DNA from: Actinacidiphila yanglinensis
Lineage (GTDB): Bacteria; Actinomycetota; Actinomycetes; Streptomycetales; Streptomycetaceae
Direction: 5' to 3'
Length of the DNA: 64,000 bases
Assembly (NCBI RefSeq): GCF_900107965.1
Contig: NZ_FNVU01000023.1
Location: 1 to 64,000 of the forward strand
This document shows, in pieces, positions 53,412-62,872 of this stretch. The number at the start of each line of letters is the position of its first letter. Position 1 is the stretch's first letter. Under the pieces are notes generated by a model. The model searched no databases. It had not been told where the DNA came from and worked only from the letters and a program-made list of their open reading frames with translations. Both the position numbers and the translations under genes were made by a program.

Positions 53412-53881
53412 CAAACTCAACCCCCCGTGATCAGCACTCCCCTGAAACGCATTGTGGGGCCCTTCCCCGACCGGCGCACCCAAGACCGGCGACTGTGCCA
53501 GGAACTCAACATTCCTCATATGCAGGAACGTTCGAGCAGCTGGACGGCACGGGAGGAACGGCCGCCGAGGCAAACATGCCGGTCTCCCCACCGGAGGCCG
53601 GTCGGCCCCTGTGTGCCGCTGCATCTGCCTCGCTGACGCGAGATCGGCAACCGGGCCCGCCTGCTGCCACCAAGCCGCCACGCGGGCCAACAGCGGCCCT
53701 GCCGGGCGGTTCCGGCCGTTATTCGGGTCGCCCTCGTGCCGCATGTCCCGTCACGTTTGTAGGTGCTCCGGGGCCGGGCCATGAACTGGGCGATGCAGGA
53801 ATCCTGTTGGGCTGTTGAGCCGGTAGTGGTCAGTTTGGCCTTGCATTGTCGGGGGTGCCGCGTACCGCGGGTAGGGACCCC

Positions 53882-54562
53882 TCAAGTGGCTCGCGGGGGT
53901 GCGGCCAGGCTGTCTCCGGCGGGAGCGTCGTAGACGAGGCTGTACCGCCAGAACAGGCGACGCCGGATCCGGGCGCCGGGCAACTCTCGCGCAGCCGCAG
54001 CCCGGATATCGCCCAGGGTCTCCGTCGGATCGGCGGTAGGCGCAGTCATGTGCAAGGGCAGCCCAGCAGCGCGGGCCGGATGCTTGACCAGCCCCATGAC
54101 CGGATTCAAGAACACGGACAGCAGGGAGACCAGCAGATCGACACGCCCGGTCTCCCGGAAGCAGCCCACGACCACCAGGCGCCCGCCCGGAGCCAGGCAA
54201 CCGCGCAGTTCGCGCAACGTGGGCACCAGCGGCAGGTGGTGCAGGACAGCGACCAGGGTGATCGCGTCGAACCTCCGCCCGAGGTCGCGGCCGGCGAAGC
54301 CAGCTTCCACGATGGTGACCGCAGGGTCGTCGGCGAAGCGCTCCGCCGCGGCACGCGCCATCTCGCGGTCGGGTTCGAGGCCGGTGACGGTGACGGCCCG
54401 GCGGCGAAGAAGCGCAACAAGGTTCCCCGCACCGCACCCGACATCGAGGACGTCGCGAGCTCCGATCCCGACGACCCGTCTGGCAATCCAGGGGCCGTAG
54501 TGGTCGTTGTGACTCCACGGATGCCGCCGATTGACACGATCAAGGAAAGCACGCAGCACCAT
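53882..54562 (-). CDS. Class I SAM-dependent methyltransferase
   Basis: 226 residues. ARDVLDVGCGAGNLVALLRR is motif I of the Rossmann fold for S-adenosylmethionine, VTGLEPDREMARAAAERF is motif II, and FDAITLVAVLHHLPLVPTLR plus LAPGGRLVVVGCFRE are the later conserved motifs. The C-terminal part has a hydrophobic helix (LLVSLLSVFLNPVMGLV). The substrate cannot be inferred. It stands alone between intergenic regions. Confidence 0.85.
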   Translation of the reverse strand: MVLRAFLDRVNRRHPWSHNDHYGPWIARRVVGIGARDVLDVGCGAGNLVALLRRRAVTVTGLEPDREMARAAAERFADDPAVTIVEAGFAGRDLGRRFDAITLVAVLHHLPLVPTLRELRGCLAPGGRLVVVGCFRETGRVDLLVSLLSVFLNPVMGLVKHPARAAGLPLHMTAPTADPTETLGDIRAAAARELPGARIRRRLFWRYSLVYDAPAGDSLAAPPRAT

Positions 54563-55037
54563 GGGGCCACAGTAGACAGGAGCGGCATCTCACCGACGCA
54601 CGGGCACCGCCACCTCTTCTCCCGGGTAGCAGCCAAGTGCAAGGTCCAACCGGACCACGCAGCCTCAGAAGCAAGGTCAAGCCGGGAAGCGCCAGGGTCA
54701 CCGATACAGGACACCTGCCGCAGGCCTGGACGGGCATCGACAGCCTGGCCACGCTCCAGGCCCTCCCCCGAGCGAACGCGAGGCTGGAGCGCGGTCCCCT
54801 CGATCGCGGTCGCGGTCAGGGGCGCGTCCCAGCCGCGCCTCAAACGCGGCACTGTCGCAGCAGGTCATCGGGTGGGTCGTCCCACGCATCCCTCAATGCG
54901 GCGCCGTCCCTTACGACTGCCACCGGTGCCCCGGCACCCTCGGTGGTGCACGCCGGGCGGCGCGATCACCCCGCACGGCGAGGACTGAATCCCCACCTGG
55001 TAGAGCTTCCGAACCCTCAAGAATGGCAGGCCGCTTC
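54563..55037. other. Intergenic region
   Basis: No supportable gene is visible. It ends with GGCAGG, a weak ribosome site, before ATG 55038. Confidence 0.4.
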
Positions 55038-55469
55038 ATGATCTCGTCCCCTCTGCGCACCCCGCTCGCGCGCGCGCTCCTGACGGTCGCCCTGCTCTCG
55101 GCGGTCACGACCGCCGCGGGCACCGCCGACGCGGGCGCTGCGCCCGGCCCCGGCGCCACCACGGCGGCGCGCTCCGCATCCCGCACGGTCTCACCCGACG
55201 CCGCCCCCTCGTCGTGCCCGCAAGGGGACTTCTGCGCCTACCAGGGGGTGAACTACACCGGCAAGGAGCAGAAGATGGGCCCCTGCAGGGTGTACGAACT
55301 CGAAGGCACCGGTTGGAGCGGCGCGGGCTCCTGGTACAACAACCAGTCCGACGGCATCAAGGCGCTCATGGGCAACAAGTACGGGGTCACCATCTTCGTC
55401 ACCCCTCCGGCGCCCAGCCACGACACGAACGGGGACTGGACCCCCGTCTGGTACATCCAGAACTGCTAG
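55038..55469 (+). CDS. Secreted peptidase inhibitor, family I36 type
   Basis: 143 residues from ATG 55038. A Sec signal peptide (LRTPLARALLTVALLSAVTT) is followed by a Pro/Ala-rich pro-like stretch. The domain CPQGDFCAYQGVNYTGKEQK, with SYNNQSDG-like GSWYNNQSDGIKALM and VWYIQNC at the end, follows the crystallin-like I36 pattern (CxxxxCxYxxxxYxG). Streptomyces I36 proteins inhibit metalloproteases outside the cell; here the target is unknown. Cysteines at 61, 67, 87 and the last residue could make two disulfides. Confidence 0.75.
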   Translation: MISSPLRTPLARALLTVALLSAVTTAAGTADAGAAPGPGATTAARSASRTVSPDAAPSSCPQGDFCAYQGVNYTGKEQKMGPCRVYELEGTGWSGAGSWYNNQSDGIKALMGNKYGVTIFVTPPAPSHDTNGDWTPVWYIQNC

Positions 55470-55907
55470 AGGTCCCGTCGGCCCCGGAGGCTGATGGACT
55501 GCCGCCGGGGTCTCGTCCACTGCCGTCGCCGATCTCGCCGCCCGGGCCTCGGACGAGGACGAGGCCCGGACACGGGAAGGTGACCGATCGTGTAGGTCGG
55601 CGCGCCCGGGTGTCATGCTCGTCTTGAAAGGAAGAGGAGGAACGGTCGAACCAACCGCCGGCGCCCTCATCGTCAAGGACAGTCCGCAGTCCCGGCGTGG
55701 TCGTGCGCTGCTCGGTTGAGACCTCTCAAACCTGAGACAGCATCACCCACCATCAGAGAACACCACCACGACAGCGATCCCCACCCAGCGCCAAGAGCTG
55801 ACCGAGCTGGGGATGCACTGGTAAAGCCACACCGCGAAGGGCCCGGGCTCCAAACACGGAACCGGCTACGTCCGCGTCGGCTCCCTGCTGACCTGCTCGC
55901 TGTTCGA
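55470..55907. other. Intergenic region
   Basis: No supportable gene. A plus frame near 55790-55920 (KHGTGYVRVGSLLTCSLF) is interrupted by a stop and could be a fragment of a secreted protein. Confidence 0.3.
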
Positions 55908-55946
55908 CCGTACGGCGCCCGCCCCATGGCGGCGGGCACCGTACGG
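55908..55946 (-). terminator. Hairpin after the small secreted protein gene
   Basis: Arms 55908-55923 and 55931-55946 pair in 15 of 16 positions around a 7-base loop, 28 bases beyond the stop of the minus-strand gene. Confidence 0.6.
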
Positions 55947-55973
55947 GGCCCGCGCTCCGTCAGAACCTGCGGG

Positions 55974-56351
55974 CTACCGGCCGGTGTCCTCGTACGCGGG
56001 ATTGCAGATGTCGACGCTATTGATGACCACGCACGCCTTGAACAGCGTGATCGGATTGCTCTGGATATCGGTGGTCTCGATGCAGTTGGGACTGCCCTTG
56101 GAGTTCTTCAGCGTCTGAAGATTTCCCGTCTTACGGTAATAGTGCACCGAGACCGCATAGCCGTCCGGGTACATGTCACAGATCTGGACGGCGCCGTTCG
56201 CGCCGTAGGACCGGGCCTGCGACACGAGGTCACCGTTGTCGGTGACGATGGAGACGCGGTCGGCGGCGTGCGCCGGTCCCGAAAGCGCCAGTGCGCCCAG
56301 CAGGGCGGCACCAGCGGTCAACGCGATCTTCCCCTTGAGATGTCTTGCCAT
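55974..56351 (-). CDS. Small secreted protein
   Basis: 125 residues from ATG 56351, with a textbook signal peptide (MARHLKGKIALTAGAALLGA, cleavage near AHA-AD). The mature part has four Cys and a short repeat-like beta pattern (VQICDMYPDGYAVSVHYYRK; ITLFKACVVINSVDICNPAY). No catalytic motif. I do not recognise the family, though similar exported peptides are frequent in streptomycetes. Terminated by the hairpin at 55908-55946. Confidence 0.75.
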   Translation of the reverse strand: MARHLKGKIALTAGAALLGALALSGPAHAADRVSIVTDNGDLVSQARSYGANGAVQICDMYPDGYAVSVHYYRKTGNLQTLKNSKGSPNCIETTDIQSNPITLFKACVVINSVDICNPAYEDTGR

Positions 56352-56918
56352 TGTTCTTTCCCCTCCCAGATTCCCGGACCAGGCGATCCGGGAAGACCAG
56401 AAACTCGGCGCCAGGGCTAACGGCGCTCAGCCGATTCATATCCCACGTCGGCCCAACATGCATAGTTGGTTACCCCCGGGTCCGTGGCGAAGCAAAGCAT
56501 TGAAAGCAATCGCCAGCTGCGTGTTCACACCTTGCGTGCGGCGCATGCCCAAAAAGTGACACTTACCAATCTGGACATGCCCACAGCTGCGATGTGCTGC
56601 CTTCGTGACAGCGCGCCACTGCGGATGCACCGCTCCATGACAGCCGCCAAGGCGCAAAGCACCACCTCGTGTCAGCATCCAGCCACCGCCGCAAGCCGAA
56701 GACCTGCGAGAACAAGGTTCTCCTGATCAGCCGTCACTGCCATACGTCCACTGACACAAAGCCGACACATCGCAGCAGGGACGCTCGAGGCGATCGACCC
56801 AAGCCGGCGCCCGACCTGGCCCGTCACCTGGCAACGCTCCTGCAAACTGTGCCGCAACCTCATCGAAGCCACGGCCACAAACACGAGAGATCGCAACCCG
56901 CGTCGGAGGCGGCTGGTG
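56352..56918. other. Intergenic region
   Basis: No supportable gene; only short low-quality frames. Confidence 0.4.
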
Positions 56919-57302
56919 TCAGCCACCGAAGGCGTAGGGACCGAAGCGGCCCCAGGCCACCAAAACCGCCAGCGCGAAGTAGACGATGTTCACTGCTATC
57001 ACCCTCGCTTCGTGACGGCGCAGGTGGACGACGGCCGCTGCCACCATCATGAGCGCCAGGCAGGCGGCCGCCAGCGGTACGAGAATCGGTGCGGTGCCGG
57101 TCACGGCGGGCAGTACGAGCCCCGCGGCGCCCAGGACTTCCAGGGCTCCGATGGCCTTGACAGTACTGCCGCTTACGTCGCCGGCCCATCCGCCGCCGGG
57201 CGCGGCGGCCAGTTTCCGCTGCGGCTGGGTCGCCTTGATCAGGCCGCCGGCCAGGAACACGGCGGCGAGCAGGCCGGCGATGACCCACAGGGCCAGGTTC
57301 AT
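56919..57302 (-). CDS. DoxX-like membrane protein
   Basis: 127 residues from ATG 57302, with AAGGAGAA six bases upstream. Four hydrophobic segments: LALWVIAGLLAAVFLAGGLI, VKAIGALEVLGAAGLVLPAV, ILVPLAAACLALMMVAAAVV and VIAVNIVYFALAVLVAW. The IGALEVLGAAGLVLP motif is characteristic of the DoxX/DoxX-like family. It probably sits in the cytoplasmic membrane, function unknown. It follows a second DoxX-like gene and a LysR gene on the same strand, so an operon is likely. Confidence 0.8.
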   Translation of the reverse strand: MNLALWVIAGLLAAVFLAGGLIKATQPQRKLAAAPGGGWAGDVSGSTVKAIGALEVLGAAGLVLPAVTGTAPILVPLAAACLALMMVAAAVVHLRRHEARVIAVNIVYFALAVLVAWGRFGPYAFGG

Positions 57303-57444
57303 GACGTTCTCCTTGCGGTCGCTGCGGCCGGTTCCCCGGGCCGGTGCGCCGCCGCCCCGGGCTGGTACCAGGACCTGGGTCCTCCACAGTGCCGGCGCGC
57401 GAGCGGGGCTCATCGGATGGCCCCGCAGAGGGATTGACGGTCGG

Positions 57445-57798
57445 TCAGGCGAGATGGTGGACGAGGGCCACGACCAGCGAGGCGGTCTCCAGACAGAAGA
57501 ACACCGCCCAGCCGACGAGGTCGCGGGAGCCCACACGCAGGTGGGCGAGCAGGGCGCCGGTGAAATACAGGACGAGGCCGCAGGCGGCGAGGATGCCGAC
57601 AACCGGCCGGGCGAGACCGGCCAGCAACCCGGCCGAGCCCGCCGCGAGCACAGCGCCCAGGACCGGACCCCAGGACTGCGGGAGCCGCTTCATCCTCAGC
57701 TGGGCCTTCGGGTATTCGTGGCCGATCAGATAGGTGGCCGACGCGACCGCGGTGAAGACCGCTGCGAAGGCGGTGACGATGACGTACGCGAGGAACAT
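57445..57798 (-). CDS. DoxX-like membrane protein
   Basis: 117 residues from ATG 57798. Four membrane segments: FLAYVIVTAFAAVFTAVASA, PVLGAVLAAGSAGLLAGLAR, ILAACGLVLYFTGALLAHLR and VGWAVFFCLETASLVVALVH. The pattern AVFTAVASATYLIGHEYPKA and MKRLPQSWGPVLGAVLA fit the DoxX-like family. It has 142 bases before the next DoxX-like gene and 67 after the LysR gene. Function unknown. Confidence 0.8.
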   Translation of the reverse strand: MFLAYVIVTAFAAVFTAVASATYLIGHEYPKAQLRMKRLPQSWGPVLGAVLAAGSAGLLAGLARPVVGILAACGLVLYFTGALLAHLRVGSRDLVGWAVFFCLETASLVVALVHHLA

Positions 57799-57865
57799 GC
57801 ACCGAGGTTCGGCCCTGACCAGGATCTGATCAACAGCGATGTCCGCGGGGATCGATAACCGGGAC

Positions 57866-58750
57866 TTATCGGTGATGGTGATCGGCGACGGCCGCCGCGA
57901 AGTCGCGGACCAGGTCGGTCTCCGTGACGGTGCGCCAGACCGTCGCCCACTGCGACAACGGGGCGTCGGTGATCGGCACGTAGACCAGTTGCGGCCATGG
58001 GAAGAAGTCCGCGGCCTCCGCCTGGGTCAGCGCCACTGCCGTACCGCCGGAGACCGCGGTCAGCACTTCCTGGAAGGTCCTGACCAGGGGACCACGGGGC
58101 ACGGGCCGGCCGCTGGGCGTGAAGTACGGGACGAGACTGTCCTCCATGTACCGCGGGAGCGGACCGTTCGGCCCGACCACGTGACAGTCGCCGAGATCCT
58201 CCAGGAGGATCGACGCCCGCCCGGCGAAGGGATGCGTGCGGGCCATCATGGCCATGACCGGCGAGCTGCGCACGACCGGACCGACGGTGAGGTCCGGCTC
58301 GTGCACCGGCAGCCACAGCACCGCGATGTCGATGTCACCGGAGCGCAGGGCCGAGAAGGGGTCCGTCGGATGGACCTCTTTGAACTGCATGTCCACCCAA
58401 GGATTCCCGGCCCGGAAAACCTCGGTCGGGCCACCGAGGGTCTGCGCGATCGCCCCCATCGTGCCCACGGTCAGCACGCGCCGGCCGCCCTGTGCCTTGG
58501 CTGTCACCGCCGCGATGCCCTCGGTGATCTGCTGATAAGCCGGCCGCAGACGGTCGCGGAGCTCGATCCCGATCGGCGTCAGCCGCACCGTACGGCTCGT
58601 GCGGTCGAAAAGCACGGCCCCGATCCGGCGCTCCTGGGCCTTGATCGACTGACTCACCCGCGCCTGCGAAACGAACAACCGATCGGCGGCCCGGCCGAAG
58701 TGCAACTCCTCAGCGAGCGTCAAAAAGATCGCGATGTCACGAAGTTCCAC
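57866..58750 (-). CDS. LysR-family regulator
   Basis: 294 residues. MELRDIAIFLTLAEELHFGR, AADRLFVSQARVSQSIKAQE and RIGAVLFDRTSRTVRLTPIG form the LysR HTH. The effector part follows with VLTVGTMGAIAQTLGGPTEV, IDIAVLWLPVHEPDLTVGPV and VLTAVSGGTAVALTQAEAAD. Typical length. It lies upstream of the two DoxX-like genes on the same strand, and probably controls them; no target site can be picked out. Confidence 0.9.
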   Translation of the reverse strand: MELRDIAIFLTLAEELHFGRAADRLFVSQARVSQSIKAQERRIGAVLFDRTSRTVRLTPIGIELRDRLRPAYQQITEGIAAVTAKAQGGRRVLTVGTMGAIAQTLGGPTEVFRAGNPWVDMQFKEVHPTDPFSALRSGDIDIAVLWLPVHEPDLTVGPVVRSSPVMAMMARTHPFAGRASILLEDLGDCHVVGPNGPLPRYMEDSLVPYFTPSGRPVPRGPLVRTFQEVLTAVSGGTAVALTQAEAADFFPWPQLVYVPITDAPLSQWATVWRTVTETDLVRDFAAAVADHHHR

Positions 58751-59650
58751 CCTGAAACCCGCCCCCCGGCCCGCAGATGAACCGGCAGTCTACCGACGAC
58801 GGCCCAGGGCCTCCCACCAGCCCACCCGTCACCGAAAGACCCGGCCGAACGGCGCAGCCTCGCCCTACGACGCCACCGTGGTCTTGCGACGCGCAACAGC
58901 GCCCCGGCGGAAGGACACTCCACATCGAGGCCGGCACCCCGCTCCCCACTGCCCCGGGGCAGACCACAATCCAGAGCGAGAGCTTGAGCGCGTGAGTCCC
59001 GGCGCACCGGCCCGACCGGGAACAGCTGCTGCCCGCGCAGGCCTGGATGCTCGCCAACATGCCACGATGGGCCGTATCGCCACTCAACCCGCACAGTGGG
59101 GTGCGCCGCAGTACCAGGTGCCGAAGATGACGGCGGCCGGATTCGCCGGGACCTTCTACGTCCTCAGCAGCGACGACTCGCTCCACGACGGCACGACCAC
59201 ATGTGACCACCTGCTCGTGTACGGCTGAAGCCGCGTCGGCAAGGTCCCCGGCCCGGCAGGGCCGGGCGGGCCGTGACTCTCGGCGGGCCGACGGCGGGGA
59301 CCAGTGTTCCCGAGCACGTTCACGCGTGGGAGGCGGACCTTCAGCGGTCTGCATCCCGACGATCGCATTGACCCGCACCTCGTGGGCGCGGTCGCGGGGG
59401 CGAGCAGCACCTTTCGGGCGCCCGCGAACCCATCGGCCCCGCACTCGTATCCGCCGGTGCGCGCCGGTCGGCGCTCGTGAAGAAGGCGAGCCAGATTGAA
59501 TGGTTTCTATCCGCTCTTCCCCGCGAAGAGAGAACTCTCATGGAAGTCATAGCTGTTCACAGCCTTGACGTCACCCTCGGTGCGCCATAGCGTCGCTCGC
59601 GGAATTATATCGATTCACTCTCGGTGGGCCGCAAGAGGAGCAGGTGCGTC
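58751..59650. other. Intergenic region
   Basis: No supportable gene in 900 bases. A plus frame around 59000-59100 (REQLLPAQAWMLANMPRWAV) looks weakly like the end of a coding region. GAGGAG ten bases before ATG 59651 is the ribosome site of the next gene. Confidence 0.35.
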
Positions 59651-62600
59651 ATGGGTGTTGAGGGACAGTCGGGGCAGTCGCAGGGGGCGGAGCCGACGGG
59701 CGCGGACCGGCTCGCGCGGCGAAGAGTGATCCAGGCCGGCGCGGCGACCGGGGCACTGGCCGCGCTGTCGTGGGGCGCGGCGACGGCGCCGGCGCAGGCC
59801 GACGCCCCGCAGACCGCGGGTGCCACGAAGCAGCCGGCGGCCGGCGCCGGTGGAGGGGCCGGCTGGCTGTCCGCGCCGGGGCGCCCGCTCCAGCCGAAGT
59901 TCCGATGGTGGTGGCCGGACGGCCTGGTGGAGACCGCCGAGTTGCGCCGGGAGATCGATCAGGTCGCGGACGCGGGCTTCGGCGGTGTCGAGATCTCCGC
60001 GGTGCACCACAGCGTCGACGACACCTCCGTCCTGGACACCGCCCACCACGGCTGGGGCAGCCCCTCGTGGATCGCGGGGATGGAGGCCGCACTCGACCAG
60101 GCCGACAGGCGCGGCCTGACGGTCGACATCACCATCGGCCCCGCCTGGCCGGCCGCCGTCCCCACCATCACCCCCGACAGCGAGGGCGCGCTCCACGAAC
60201 TCGCCCACGGATTCGTGCCGGTGGCCGCGGGAGCAGCGTTCGACGGGCCGGTGCCCGCCCCGCTGGCTGCCGCCGCGGGCACCGTCACCCGGCAGACCCT
60301 CGTCGCCGTCCAGGCCGTTCGCGTGAACACGGCGTACAGCACCACCAAGTTGACGGGCCTGGACGCCGACTCGGTGACCGACCTCACCGGCCAGGTCACC
60401 GGGTCGCGGACCTGGGAGTCCACCGACACCGGCATCGACGCACATCTGACCTGGACCGCGCCCGCGGAAGGCAGTTGGCTGCTGCTCGCGTACTGGCAGC
60501 GCGGGGTCGGCCAGACGCCGGAGGCAGGCCCGCACACCGTACCCGCCGCGTACGTCGTCGATCACTTCTCCGCCGTCGGCACCCGCGCGATCACCGACTT
60601 CTGGGAGTCGGACCTGCTGACCAAGCCGGTACGGCGGCTCATCGACAGGGCCGGCGGGGCCCTGTTCGAGGACTCCATCGAGTTGGAGAGCAAGTCGCTG
60701 CTGTGGACACCGGCGGCGCCGTCGGAGTTCGCCCGCCGCCGCGGCTACGCGCTCCTGCCCTACCTGCCGACCCTCCTCACCGCCGGCGGCAACCAGGCGT
60801 ACACCTTCGAGCCGAGGCTCACCCGCGCGGTCCAGCACGACTACTGGCGGACACTGTCCGACCTCTACAACGAGCACCACGCCACGGCCGTCAAGAAGTG
60901 GGCCAACTCCTTCGGCCTCAAGCTGCGCGCACAGCCGTACGGCCTGCAGACCGATGCGACCTACACCTCGTCGATCCTCGACATCCCCGAGGGCGAGTCG
61001 CTGGGCTTCCACAACCTCGACGACTACCGCAGCCTGACCGGCGGCCGGGACATGGCCGGCACCACCATCCTGTCCTGCGAGTCCGGCGCGTACACCGGCG
61101 GCGCCTACACGACGACGTGGACGAAGTTCCTGCTCACCATGGGCGGCGCCTACGCGGCGGGCGTCAACCAGACGGTGATCCACGGCTTTTCGTACGCGGA
61201 CCTGCCCGGCGTCCAGTGGCCCGGCTACGCCGCCTTCACGCCGTACAAGGGCGCGGTGGGCTACGCCGAGGCGTGGGGACCGCGGCAGCCGACCTGGCGC
61301 CATATCACCGACATATCAGGCTACTTGGCCCGCATCCACCAGGTGCTCCAGACCGGCCGGCCCCGGATCGACGTCGCCGTCTTCCGGCAGACCGGCTATG
61401 CCGACACCGGCATCGGCACGTCCTGGTTCACCGCGACGGGCATCACGCTCGGCTGGAACCACAACTTCATCAGCGAGCCGCTGCTCGACCTCCCCTCGGC
61501 CAAGGTGACCGGCGGCAAGCTGGCGGCCAACAACGCGGGTTACCAGCTGATCTTCGTGGAGGGCGACCGCTTCTCCGGCATGGACGTCACCCTGTCCGTG
61601 GCGACCGCGAGGAAGTTCCTGGAGTTCACCAAGGCCGGTCTGCCGATCATCCTGCTGGGCGACTGGTCCGCCCCGACCGTTCCCGGCGTCGACCCCGGCG
61701 GGCAGAACGCCGAGTTGGCCGAGATCATGGGCGGGCTCCTCGCTCAGCCGCGCGTGCGCGTGCTCAGTGACCTGACCCAGATCCCGGCAGCGCTCGCCGA
61801 GTTGGGCATCACGCCCTACGTCTCGTACGCGACGGGCTCCACCCTGCTCAATGCCCACCGGCACGCCGGCGGCGTGGACTACTACTACTTCTGCAACGGC
61901 AAGCACGCCGAGACGGTCAAACCCCCGGTGGCGGCGATCGACCACGAGGTGACGGTGCCACGGCAGCACGCTTCCGACCTGCCCTACCTGCTGGACCTGT
62001 GGACCGGCGAGATCACCCGGATCGGGCTGTACACCGAGGAGGAGGACGGCTCGGTGACCTTCCGGGTGACCCTCCAGCCGGGCGAGACGATGGCCGTGGC
62101 GGTCGGGGCGCCCGGCCTGTTCGGCGACCGGAGCGGCGGCCGCGCCCACGCGGTGGACACGGACGCGCAGGAGGCACTGTTCGTCGACGGGCGTCTCGTG
62201 GTGCGTGCCACGGCCGACGGCCGGTACAGCACCACGCTGTCCAAGGGCGGTACCGCGCACACCACGCTGAGCGGCATACCGCAGCCCATGGCGCTGACCG
62301 ACTGGGAACTGGACGTCGAGGACTGGCAGCCGGGCTCGACCGCGACCACGACCACGGTGGTCGGCCACCACCTGACCCTGGAAGCGCTCGCCACGTGGCC
62401 GAACCTGCCGGGGATCGCGGACGCCTCCGGCATCGGCACCTACCGCACCAGCGTCCACCTCGACGCTCCCTGGAGCGGCGGCTACGGCGCCTACCTGAAC
62501 CTCGGCACCGTCTACGACACCTGCCGGGTGACGGTCAACGGCCACCGCCTGCCGCCCGTCGACCACATCAACCGCGTCGTGGACCTCGGGGCCCACCTCA

Positions 62601-62758
62601 CGCGGGGCACCAACACCATCGAGGTGGAGGTGGCCACCACGCTGGGCAACCGCCTGCGGGTGTCCGACCCCGCGGTCTACGGCCCGCTCACCCCGCAGCC
62701 CTACGGCCTGGTCGGCCCGGTCCAGCTGATCCCGTACGGCCAGGCCACTGCCGGCTGA
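59651..62758 (+). CDS. Tat-exported glycoside hydrolase, GH106 (alpha-L-rhamnosidase)-type
   Basis: About 1,035 residues. A twin-arginine signal is present (LARRRVIQAGAATGALAALS, cleavage near AQA-DA), so it is folded before export. The mature part begins PKFRWWWPDGLVETAELRRE, then DQVADAGFGGVEISAVHHSV and DRRGLTVDITIGPAWPAAVP, the (beta/alpha)8 start seen in GH106 enzymes. GGFLTCES-like TILSCESGAYTGGAYTTTWT and KFLLTMGGAYAAGVNQTVIH with HGFSYADLPGVQWPGYAAFT are the conserved middle. The final ~200 residues form a beta-sandwich (TYRTSVHLDAPWSGGYGAYL; NTIEVEVATTLGNRLRVSDP). It should release rhamnose from polysaccharides outside the cell. Length is normal. Confidence 0.8.
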   Translation: MGVEGQSGQSQGAEPTGADRLARRRVIQAGAATGALAALSWGAATAPAQADAPQTAGATKQPAAGAGGGAGWLSAPGRPLQPKFRWWWPDGLVETAELRREIDQVADAGFGGVEISAVHHSVDDTSVLDTAHHGWGSPSWIAGMEAALDQADRRGLTVDITIGPAWPAAVPTITPDSEGALHELAHGFVPVAAGAAFDGPVPAPLAAAAGTVTRQTLVAVQAVRVNTAYSTTKLTGLDADSVTDLTGQVTGSRTWESTDTGIDAHLTWTAPAEGSWLLLAYWQRGVGQTPEAGPHTVPAAYVVDHFSAVGTRAITDFWESDLLTKPVRRLIDRAGGALFEDSIELESKSLLWTPAAPSEFARRRGYALLPYLPTLLTAGGNQAYTFEPRLTRAVQHDYWRTLSDLYNEHHATAVKKWANSFGLKLRAQPYGLQTDATYTSSILDIPEGESLGFHNLDDYRSLTGGRDMAGTTILSCESGAYTGGAYTTTWTKFLLTMGGAYAAGVNQTVIHGFSYADLPGVQWPGYAAFTPYKGAVGYAEAWGPRQPTWRHITDISGYLARIHQVLQTGRPRIDVAVFRQTGYADTGIGTSWFTATGITLGWNHNFISEPLLDLPSAKVTGGKLAANNAGYQLIFVEGDRFSGMDVTLSVATARKFLEFTKAGLPIILLGDWSAPTVPGVDPGGQNAELAEIMGGLLAQPRVRVLSDLTQIPAALAELGITPYVSYATGSTLLNAHRHAGGVDYYYFCNGKHAETVKPPVAAIDHEVTVPRQHASDLPYLLDLWTGEITRIGLYTEEEDGSVTFRVTLQPGETMAVAVGAPGLFGDRSGGRAHAVDTDAQEALFVDGRLVVRATADGRYSTTLSKGGTAHTTLSGIPQPMALTDWELDVEDWQPGSTATTTTVVGHHLTLEALATWPNLPGIADASGIGTYRTSVHLDAPWSGGYGAYLNLGTVYDTCRVTVNGHRLPPVDHINRVVDLGAHLTRGTNTIEVEVATTLGNRLRVSDPAVYGPLTPQPYGLVGPVQLIPYGQATAG

Positions 62759-62767
62759 CGTGGAAGG

Positions 62768-62855
62768 CCACCCGCACGGCCGTCCGCACGGCCGTCCGCA
62801 CGGCCGTCGGCACCAGGAACGACCTTGCGCCGAACGGGACCCGGCGCAAGGTCGT
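62768..62855 (+). terminator. Tandem 12-mers and bidirectional terminator
   Basis: Three copies of CCGCACGGCCGT lie in tandem just after the GH106 stop. A perfect 14-bp hairpin follows (arms 62819-62832 and 62842-62855, 9-base loop) between the convergent genes, so it can end both transcripts. Confidence 0.75.
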
Positions 62856-62872
62856 CCACGGCGTCAGGCCGA

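Noticed and set aside
59615-62596. Two long minus-strand frames opposite the GH106 gene
   Set aside because: They mirror the codon pattern of the exported hydrolase on the plus strand and have no start signal or recognisable domain.
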